From NCBI RefSeq assembly GCF_918797505.1, contig NC_092796.1, forward strand, positions 55,396,851 to 55,460,850: a DNA stretch of 64,000 nucleotides. Direction: 5' to 3'. This document shows positions 56,317 through 64,000 of the stretch, piece by piece (position 1 is the first letter of the stretch; every line of letters begins with the position of its first letter). Under the pieces are notes generated by a model. It saw only the letters and a program-made list of their open reading frames with translations, ran no database searches and had not been told where the DNA came from. This DNA comes from Bemisia tabaci. Lineage: Eukaryota; Arthropoda; Insecta; Hemiptera; Aleyrodidae. Made by a program: the position numbers and the translations under genes.

Positions 56317-56923
56317 TGATAGACAAAGCTATATAGACGAAGGAGACATAGAAAAAATAGAGCGATCCCATTGGTTGAAACGGTCGGTTGTTTAAGATTA
56401 AGGGAGAAATGATGGACTAACTACAGGATCTTACGTGGGTTTCCGTTAGTTGCTCTATTACTTACCTTCTTTATCCATTGCAACCACCCGCTTCCACCGA
56501 TAAGATTGTTCCACTCTCCCTTGGTCTCCTTTGTCTATGGTTTTGTCCATCAATTCGAACAATCAACCTGTCGTTGGCCTAAGTCAACCAGAATCGCCCT
56601 AACTGTATCGAACTTTGTTCAATTTTATCCCGTTTTATTTTCTCAAATTAGAACTAAGCAATATTCCGACTTGAAATTTTGCGAGGATATTCTGTACAAG
56701 TTATGAGAAATGCACTAAAAGTTTCAAGGCGGTGAGATGTTTTGAGTTTCACCCGTGGTGTCACCCATCGAAGACACGGAGATTGATGGCGTCATCCGCC
56801 GCGAAACCGCAGTCTACGGTTTGGCGTTATCTAGATTCACGCCCGCGGGAAATATCTTTACAAACTTTAAGTGTTTCTCCTCGGTTCCTTAAGACTGCTC
56901 CTCCTTCCCGCGAATCAAAATCG
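56317..56923. other. Spacer
   Basis: 56480-56560 resembles 50340-50400 ('ctc.ttg.ctcctttgtcta') over ~50 bp. The frame of the next ORF extends upstream to 56732 but with a different composition. Nothing else. Confidence 0.35.
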
Positions 56924-57076
56924 ATGAGTTTTCCGTTAGCATTTTTGGCATTTTGCCTGCCAATTAGTGCAAGTTCGAAATTTTCGCCAGGAGCAGATAT
57001 TCAAAGAGAGGCTAAACCATTACTCACGAGTGAAACTAAACTATTTGTCCCTCGAAAGGAACTAGTTCAGTCGTAA
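56924..57076 (+). CDS. Small ORF with signal peptide, 50 aa
   Basis: ATG 56924 to TAA 57076. The first residues, MSFPLAFLAFCLPISASS, form a hydrophobic core with a small-residue cleavage site. The rest (KFSPGADIQREAKP, then LLTSETKLFVPRKELVQS) is polar. It could be a small secreted peptide or the read-through of a first exon, although no donor is evident. No family recognised. Starting at the upstream in-frame ATG (56732-56734) would bury the hydrophobic stretch. Chance remains likely, given the number of ORFs in the window. Confidence 0.2.
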   Translation: MSFPLAFLAFCLPISASSKFSPGADIQREAKPLLTSETKLFVPRKELVQS

Positions 57077-57149
57077 ATGGCCCTGAGCGTCATAAGAATA
57101 GTCTCTCTCAGGGCTCACTCCCAAATCGGCATTGCTCCGTTCCGGAAGC

Positions 57150-57278
57150 AATCGGACGTATTTCTGCCAAACGGAACTATGTGCATTAAGACATGAGCCC
57201 TGAGACTCATGAGGATGTATGCACAACAGGGCTCACGTCATAATGCACATAGTTCCGTTCGGCGGAAATGCGTCCAAT
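57150..57278. mobile_element. MITE family M, copy 5
   Basis: 'aatcggacgtatttctgcca' to 'ggcggaaatgcgtccaatt'; inner 'aacggaactatgtgcattaa' and complement. Near-perfect ~129-bp hairpin. The closest relative is 32374-32504. Confidence 0.9.
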
Positions 57279-57692
57279 TTGTTGAACTATGAGGATCCAT
57301 TGCGGCGTATCCGACGGAAGCCGCTTCATTTCACCTGGATGCTGGCTCCGGCGAGAGGAGGGGGAGGGGGCGGAAGGGCCCAGGAAGCAATAGCGACAGA
57401 GATATCAGATCGGAGGAGCGGTTCCGGGCTCCCCGCACGAAAACTAAAGATTTATCGGGGACTCGAGATTATTTCCAGGGGGAAAAACAACAAAATGAGT
57501 TACGCGGAAGGAAAGCGGGAGCCGAGTCGAAATCGCGGGGTGGCGTGCACGGAGCGCGGGTACGTGACATTTTGCCCCCGGCGAGTCAGGGAATGCAACC
57601 AGCCCCGCACAGAAGTAGATGTTGAGGTGAAAATCGATTTCGCCGGCGACCGCCCGCCCCCTCTCGCCCCGGCGCCGCGCCCCCGTCCCTCC
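57279..57692. other. Spacer, GC-rich
   Basis: Covered by a 186-codon ORF (57219-57779) that starts in family M and ends in family C sequence. Its middle is GC-rich, so I judge it spurious. No gene recognised. Confidence 0.4.
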
Positions 57693-57933
57693 GCCGCACG
57701 GTGGATCGAGTCAATAGGTGAGGTCGGACAAACTTTGAAAACTTTAAACGCTTATATTTCCGTTTATGCAAAACTTTGAGGTTCTAAAAATGGTTCCATT
57801 GGTTTCCTCGAAAAATTCTCTTCTTGTAGCACCCCTTGGAATTCAAAATGTAAAGAAATAAACATAAAAATTTGCGGTTTTAGTCAAAAATTTCATGTCC
57901 GACCTCCCTAATTGACTCGATCCATTGTGCGCC
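57693..57933. mobile_element. MITE family C, copy 5 (tandem, first)
   Basis: GCCGCACGGTGGATCGAGTC to TTGACTCGATCCATTGTGCG. Its right end merges directly with the left end of copy 6, sharing the 'gtgcgccgcac' junction. Confidence 0.9.
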
Positions 57934-58399
57934 GCACGGTGGATCGACTCGATAGGCGAGGTCGGACAACATTTGGAAACTTTAAACGCGTATAACTCCG
58001 TTTACAGAAAACTTTGAGGTTCTAAAAGTGGTTCCATTGGTTTTCCTCGTGAAATTTTCTTTCGGGAGCACCCCTCAAAATTTAAAATGTGATCATCCAA
58101 ACATCAGAATTTGCAGTTTTAATTAAAAATTTCATGTCCGACCTTTCTGATTGACTCGCTGGAAAAAAAACGCATTGGATCTAGAGCCCGGAGTCTTAAA
58201 AACATCGACAAGAAAAAATACTCTCGATTCAATCGGATTTCAGCTTAAATCAAGAACCAAGCCTCTTAATTTGAGCGGATTTCCTTTGATTCAAGCGAAA
58301 ATCCGATTGAATCAAGAGTATTTTTTCTTGTCAATGTTTTCAAGAGTCCGGACTCTAGATCCAATGTGTTTTTTTTTCCAGTGCTCGATCCACTGTGCG
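57931..58399. mobile_element. MITE family C, copy 6 (tandem, second; split by family A)
   Basis: Starts gccgcacggtggatcgactc, ends ctcgatccactgtgcg, in the same orientation as copy 5. Interrupted at 58157-58383 by a family A element that duplicated CT of the terminal gaCTcg. Confidence 0.9.
58157..58383 (+). mobile_element. Foldback MITE family A, copy 9 (nested in C)
   Basis: CGCTGG (mutated CACTGG) to CCAGTG, flanked by CT on both sides. 227 bp. Shows A inserting after the C tandem had formed or during its history. Confidence 0.95.
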
Positions 58400-60434
58400 C
58401 CGGCCGCGAGCACCCCGAAAACTCCTGCCGCTACAGCTTGTCATTTTCTCGAGTTTTGTTTTCCCCAATTTTTTTGTTTTCTTTTTTCCTCTCCCCGCTC
58501 CTCGAAATGCTTCTCCGTCATTAGGAGAGATGCGCACCTCAGTTGAAAAACGTCCCGCTTACTCGGGTCCCGTCTGGAAAGTAGCTCTCGGATGCCACGA
58601 AATCCCCCTTCAAGTGGATTTTCTCTTGCGTGCACCCGGGAGATACTATATACATACAATTTATATATAGATATATACTGTTTGCGGATTTCCGCCAGAG
58701 GTCCACTCCACCTCCGACTGCCTGAGTCTTTAATGTTATGAAGATGGGATTATTCCTCGGCGAAGTCCATGAATTCCTTGCTCGAGAGGGTGAATTCCTG
58801 CGAATATCTCCGACGAGTGTGCTTCCCTGGAAATGGGTCAGGGCACTCGGCAAGTGCATCCAGCATCCTTTTAAGGTTCGGAGGCATGAGGATAAGGACT
58901 TAAGCAGGATGTCCTCGATGAGGACGGAAAGGATTTGTGCGACATTATTCAGCCCACTTACAAATATTTTTTCGTGGCGGATTGATCGGTGCAGCAAGTT
59001 GCAAGGATTGGATGGTGCTAAATAGAGACTGAGTATCCCAGAATAGTGGACCAACACTTCAGCACTCAATCTAATTATTCTAACACCTCAGGAAAAATCG
59101 AGATGGGATGGAGGTATAATTCCTGTCTCAAGATTGACCGAGTCGACTCATGTTTTTTACCCGGCAATGTCTAATTAATTGTTTTTTTTTCTTTTTTTCT
59201 TTCTTTCTTGTTTTTTTTAGTGATAGATAAGAGCTTTCCTACAACTTTGAGAATTTCTTAACATTGATTATTGCGGATATTTTGAAGTTCTCCGGTTGAA
59301 AATCATCTTTAGTTGATCTAGTTTTATTTCCTGAGGCTCAGTATCTTCAAATAATGTTGTCTCAGAACATTAAAAGGGATCAATTAAAATTGTTTTTTCA
59401 GCCAAAAAACTTAAAATATTCGCATTTTTTCAGTGGTATAATGTATACGCTGCGCAACGCTGTATTGCCAAATGAGCTTTAAACTCGAGCTTTTACTTTC
59501 CCTGAAGGATTGGGTCATCATAAGGTTTCGTTCGGGCTACAATCAAACAAAATCCCTGAGTTTCCCGAAAGAGTGGCACGAAAAGGCCCTTTTTTGACAG
59601 GTCCTTCATCCCTGAATCGATCAAATATTCCTCCGAGTTCACCGCGAGATCTTAGTCGAAGCCGAGTGTAGGAGGTCGCAAGGGTTAGTGTTGACGCTGG
59701 CTTTGTAATCAAATACACTTGGGGAAGGTTAGATGAAACCGTCCCGAGAAGTTTACGGCGCTGTTGCCATTTTAGCCGGCTTTTCGCCCGGAACCCCAGC
59801 GGCGAATCGGGCTTTCCCGGCGGGAGCGACGAGCAACAACGCCGCTCGGAAGTCCACGGCACGGGAGCAAATGAAAGTGGAAGCGCGAGTAATGAGATGC
59901 GGAGCGAGGGGAGGGAGCGGGGTTGTAATAAAAAATATTAAAATCAAAACGCAAACCGCTTCTCTTACTTTTTGTTTTTGTTTTCGTTTCGCGCCCCCCA
60001 AATCGCGGGGCGGATCTTCTCGCGAAACCGCGCCGTAGTTGCCAGATTGTGCTGAAAAGTAAGCACTTTCCCCCCGTTTGAACCCACGTTAAATATTCGC
60101 ATTTCATCGCACAATCTGGCAACCTTGAACCGCGCCTCGGTGTTTTTCCAACGGTGTCTCGTATTCATTTGATCGTAAGGGAGGGAGGAGAGACTTCAGC
60201 TGTGGAAAGCTTTGCGTTCATCATCGTTGGAACGCTCTCTAAAGTGTTAGGCTTAACTACGCGGTGTATCGCCGAAAATGATTGAGCTGGCTAACTTCTA
60301 ATCAAAATATATTTTTATCTGATATTTCTTCGAATTGGGACGGGATTTCCTGACAGGAACTTTAAATTCATATTGATCGTAATAGTTTTTTTTATTTTTT
60401 TTAAAAAAAAATATCTGGGCTCATTTAAGACGGA
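58400..60434. other. Spacer
   Basis: A 176-codon minus ORF (58539-59069) and a 95-codon plus ORF overlap, and neither is recognised. A very pyrimidine-rich tract ends in TTTTAG at 59220, an acceptor-like site without a supported exon. 59740-60030 is CpG-rich. 60040-60055 and 60105-60120 hold 'gttgccagattgtg' and its complement. Confidence 0.35.
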
Positions 60435-61615
60435 ATCTGTGAATAGGGACCTTATCCTCCGGAAGAAAATTTTCCTTAACTGTTTACTAAACTAAGTTTC
60501 TCCACAGTATAAAAATGTCTGTATTGAAACTACATGACAGATACCTCCTTCAAATTTTGAGATTTCAGGTACAAATTTGCGCCAAAATTTCCAGATTTTC
60601 TCCCTCCGTGCATTCGCAAAAAGTTTAGGAAAATTATCTCCTATACTCCAACTTGACACTTGTCAAAACCTCACTTCCTGTCTCCAAAAGTTCTAAATTT
60701 TTTCAGTCCACAATTCAGAGATTCTGAAAGGAAAGAAGCACGAGTGCGATTCATTCGGGAACATTTATCCACCCAGCATAACAGACACCGAGCCAGACTG
60801 CGAAAGTTCCCCGAAATATTTTCCGGAGCTGAAAATACGACTCTCGCACGCGCTAGCCTTTTCGCAAGCGGCTCGACAATGACGCAGCGGAGCATTGTAG
60901 CTTTTCAACTGCAGCCGCAGAAATATTACGGAGAAAGGGTCGCGTTTCAAGTGCAGTCGAAAAGCCAAAAACAGAATTAACCCGGGCAAATCGACAATGG
61001 GAGCAGGCGTCTGGTCCAGCGGCGGTGGCGGCGGGATGCTGCGGACAGATCCCTCTCAACACTCGACTGTTGCCGGGTTTTGAACAATTATAAAATACTT
61101 CGAAGGCACCGACCAAGACATGAAAACGAGTGATGCGAAAGTCATTTTCAGGGATCAAAATTTTCTCATGAGCAGTTCATAACCTCATGAACGAGACACC
61201 AAAATTAGGAAAATTTTCTATGTTTCCGAAAACAGTTTTCCGAGAAAATAGGGGTTAAGAGTCTGATCGCCAAATTTTACAATTTGTTTAAAAAAATTTC
61301 GACCCCAGCTGTGTTTATAATCGATAAAATACCGCACAAAAAATGTGACCGGGTCTGTAAAAAGACACCTTTTTTACGGACATACCTTGCCTTCTGAGAG
61401 AAAATGCTCTTCAACTTTTTACAAATGCATGGATTGGAGGAAAAAATCTGAAAATTTTCTCGAAATTTTGACCCTAAAATCTCAAAGTTGAAGGAAATGT
61501 TAGTCCTGATGGTCCAAGACAAAAATGTCTCAGTTGTAGAAAAACGTGGTTTAAGTGTTCCTGAAAGGTGAAGGAAAATTTTCTTCCCGGAAGATAGGGT
61601 CCCTCTCTACAGATA
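60435..61615. mobile_element. Long inverted-repeat element X, 1.2 kb
   Basis: Arms of ~230 bp: 60435-60660 pairs with 61390-61615. Matching blocks include 'atagggacc.tatc.tccgg', 'gaagaaaattttcctt', 'aaaaatgtct', 'ttcaa.tttgagattt', 'aaaattt.cagattt.tccctcc' and 'gcattcgcaaaaagtt'. The ~730-bp centre carries a 106-codon ORF (60660-60980) with no transposase motif. A related arm fragment is at 19232-19444. Confidence 0.75.
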
Positions 61616-62385
61616 TAAGTAACCCGGAAAGAAACGATGATTCGCCAAGGTACTCGTATTAATCTTCTTTTAGTAGGCTTTTTCGGTAATTGGAAGAGTA
61701 TTAATGGGCACTCTTATTAAATTCAATCGTGCAGTCCCTCCAGAGGGTAATGACGTCACGAACGAACATGCATGTGCGAGCTTTTAACGAAATTTGGGAA
61801 GTTCCACCGGCAGTCGACTCGTTTCCAGGCAACCTGGCATCGAAGCGTTATGCTCATGAGAGCTGTTAAATTTTAACGAATGCAAGCTCGCTCTTCATTA
61901 AGTAGGGGCGCGTAACAGAACAAAACACAAGGGGATGATGCGGAAGCTCGGGGACTCGGGAGGGAGGGGCGCGGAGGAGCCCCCAAGGGACCCGGGCGAG
62001 AGGGCAAAGGGATAGTCCACTTCCACATGCCGCCGCATGGTGCACGCTCCACGGTCAAGTTTAATCTCACTCCTCTCGCCGAGGGCTTGTTAATAGTGAG
62101 CTCCTTATTCCCCTGTTTTTTGTGCCTAAGTCCACCGGCGAAGCTCGGGCTCAGGGAAACATGGTCAGTCTCATGCTCTAGGGTGTAAACTTCTGACTCC
62201 TGAGCTCTACGCACCGGGAAAACCTGGAAAATTAAACGGTATTTCTCGCTGGAGCTCAAGATATTTCATTTTTAGAGGGAAAAAATCGGCACGCTACGAT
62301 AAAGCTCCGTCCTCTGTCGAAGCAACGCTTCAAGGGACGTGGTCTCTCGTAACGTAACAGAGTTACAAACAGTTCAGAGCCTTAA
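61616..62385. other. Spacer
   Basis: Mixed, with a 128-codon minus ORF (61873-62259) of no recognised family. Nothing else. Confidence 0.35.
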
Positions 62386-62624
62386 GCCGCACAGTGGATC
62401 GAGTTAAGCAGAGAGGTCGGGCGTGATATTTTTGACTAAAACTGCAAATTTCATTGTTTAATTCGTCACACATTCAATTTTAAGGGGTGTCTCTGGAGGA
62501 AAATTTTACAAGGAAACCAATGGAACCACTTCCAAAACCTAAAGTTTTGTTTCAACAGAGTTATAAGCTTTCAAAGTTTCCAAATTTTGTCCGAACTCTC
62601 CCATTGACCCGATCCTTTGTGAGC
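62386..62624. mobile_element. MITE family C, copy 7
   Basis: GCCGCACAGTGGATCGAGTT to 'gacccgatcctttgtgagcc'. Inner 'gagaggtcgggcgtga' and 'ttttgtccgaactct'. 239 bp, right end eroded. Confidence 0.85.
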
Positions 62625-62699
62625 CGGGCGGGAAAGCTGTTGGATCCGGCGTAGCTTAAACGGTAGGAAGTACGACAAAGTGTCCGACTGCGTGGACAA

Positions 62700-62840
62700 G
62701 CCAACACTTGGTCGCCCAATTGACGTAAGGGCGTATCTCAACATTTACGTGGTCCCATTTGTCCATATAATACCATGCTTTCCGGAGCTCATGTGGAAAC
62801 AGAGATACGCGCTTACGTCAGAGGAGCGACGGCTTGGCGT
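62700..62840 (+). mobile_element. MITE family N, copy 4
   Basis: Arms 'gacgtaagggcgtatctcaa' and 'agagatacgcgcttacgtca' plus outer 'cttggtcgccc / gagcgacggcttgg'. ~140 bp. Best-preserved copy of the family. Confidence 0.75.
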
Positions 62841-62996
62841 CTCAAGCTTGAATGGTCTCCGGCGGCTTTGAAGGTGTGCATTTTCCGAGCGTTTGATCCC
62901 GTTCTCGCTCTGTTTGGAGAGGGGCAGGGATCCCGAAACGGGATGACGGTCGCGGATATTCACCTGGAAACGGGCTCCTCGTCGAGTGTGTGGACT

Positions 62997-63247
62997 GCCG
63001 TGTTAAGGAAAAACGACATAAGAGCATTCCATACTTGCCAAATTTCGTCTCGAGAAAATAGTCATTTTTTTATGGAAGTTATGAATATTATCCCATGAAA
63101 TGCCCAGACACTTTAGATCAAATTACGAAGAATATTCTCTGAAAAATGGGAAGAAAAATATCCACAAATATGCCCGAAATAACGTGATTTGTTGGAGGAG
63201 ATTTGGCAACGTCTGTTGGTGCATACTTCGTTCTTCCTTAGGACGGC
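62997..63247 (+). mobile_element. MITE family E, copy 9
   Basis: GCCGTGTTAAGGAAAAACGA to CGTTCTTCCTTAGGACGGC, 251 bp, the most diverged complete copy. Orientation as copies 2 and 3. Confidence 0.85.
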
Positions 63248-63680
63248 TGTGAAGGCGGAGGCGCAGCAAAGTAAATTGAGGTAGTGGGAGCCGGAGCCGT
63301 CATTGCCGCGGGGTCAAAGGCTACTCACAAAGGCGCGCCCGGAATTATTTAAACATGGCGTGTCCCCTTGTCCTTCGCTCGTGTCCCCGTGTTTTCCCCC
63401 AAAACAGCACGCAACTCCCGCTATTTCACGCTCGCTTCACTGGATCCGAACGGGACAGTGGGCAAGTCTCGCATCCCGCATTTTTCACACGTCTCCGCAG
63501 GGGCAGAAAGAAGGGTTTTGGAAACTCGCATTTTTTTTCGAATCGTCCCGTTTCGAATACCCCATATCTGTGTTTTGACGGTCTATTTTGTGGCTCATCA
63601 GAAAAATAATTAATATTCATGAAGTACTGCAACAAATAATGCGAACGGAACCAACACAACACGGAAATAGAGTAATGTAC
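63248..63680. other. Spacer
   Basis: Three overlapping plus ORFs of 81-91 codons in alternative frames and one minus ORF; none recognised. Confidence 0.35.
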
Positions 63681-64000
63681 GCGCATTGATGACGGCGCAG
63701 AGATACAACTATTCGTACTCGATGGATGTCCGTGTTGCGTCTGCGAAAATTGAAGGCGCGATGGCGCGAGACGTGAACTCGCAATGCTCCGCTCTCTAGC
63801 GCCAATGAGGTATCGCTCAGATTCGGGAGGAAGTTGAAAACTGTGGCCGATTACACCTCTCCTATTTTCAGCTGTGTGGCTCTCGTAGCTCTTGTAGCGC
63901 CTCCAAGAGAAAAAGGCAAGTGGAATCCACTAAACATGAAAAAGGAGCAAGGAAAAGGTCGCGCGTTGATGACGGCGCAGAGATACAACTATTCGTACTC
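63681..64000 (+). repeat. Direct repeat at window edge, 280-bp period
   Basis: A 40-bp sequence ending 'gagatacaactattcgtactc' occurs at 63681-63720 and again at 63961-64000, with one mismatch (gcgcA/Gttgatgacggc). The second copy reaches the window end, so the duplicated length is unknown. Confidence 0.9.

Noticed and set aside
57219..57779. 186-codon plus-strand ORF, the longest in the window
   Set aside because: It begins in a family M element, ends in a family C element, and its middle is a GC-rich patch with Gly/Arg/Pro bias; no motif and no splice context.
58539..59069. 176-codon minus-strand ORF
   Set aside because: No domain recognised, no splice support, overlaps an opposing ORF; I could not separate it from chance.
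59161..59220. Very strong pyrimidine tract ending in TTTTAG
   Set aside because: The downstream sequence starts with stops in two frames (TGATAG, TAA) and no donor follows; could be an acceptor for untranslated sequence but unsupported.
1..64000. Prokaryotic genes, CRISPR arrays, operons, rRNA
   Set aside because: No closely spaced long ORFs with ribosome-binding sites, no regularly spaced short direct repeats, and no rRNA-like sequence were seen; the sequence is eukaryotic in character.

Overview
The window looks like nuclear DNA from an animal, most likely an arthropod. Evidence seen: no closely packed ORFs, no operons, the longest ORF is about 186 codons and most long ORFs lie over repeats; splice-site-like signals occur; and the sequence is packed with short inverted-repeat DNA transposons (MITEs) between AT-rich spacers and CpG-rich patches. 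A hemipteran such as a whitefly is my best guess from general familiarity with these repeat types. That guess is weak and cannot be confirmed here.

The dominant content is non-autonomous DNA transposons. About twenty families can be defined by comparing copies inside the window. Family A is a ~230-bp near-palindrome with CACTGG/CCAGTG ends (9 copies, six with a 2-bp target duplication). Family C has GCCGCAC ends (7 copies, one head-to-tail pair). Family E has GCCGTGCTAAGG ends (9 copies plus a solo end). There are hAT-type elements with exact 8-bp target duplications (18394-19223, 24278-24441, 41345-41507), TA-flanked elements including a pogo/Tigger-like one (11192-11787, 14773-15198, 34519-34794), and a 1.2-kb element with ~230-bp terminal inverted repeats (60435-61615). 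Several insertions are nested, which gives relative ages. No transposase ORF is visible, so all of them must have been moved by enzymes encoded elsewhere.

No gene can be identified by name. A few places look like exons of genes whose other parts lie outside the window or in long introns. On the + strand these are a signal-peptide exon with a consensus donor (28321-28457), possible internal exons (30995-31116, 35673-35813), and a site at 43944/43945 that fits a recursive (zero-nucleotide-exon) splice site. Also on the + strand, a CpG-rich promoter-like block (48180-48540) is followed by a start-codon exon and a 23-nt microexon (49272-49333, 49435-49457). On the - strand there is one candidate exon (677-802). 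A 50-residue ORF with a signal peptide sits at 56924-57076. All are predictions from splice signals, frame and composition only.

The most unusual structural observation is a ~85-bp tandem-repeat module found inside two transposons of unrelated superfamilies: the pogo-like element at 11192-11787 and the hAT-like element at 18394-19223, plus a truncated hAT copy at 39564-39946. Also notable are recent-looking tandem duplications (16027-16195, 46710-46961, 63681-64000), and element ends that supply a polypyrimidine-AG acceptor-like sequence in either orientation.
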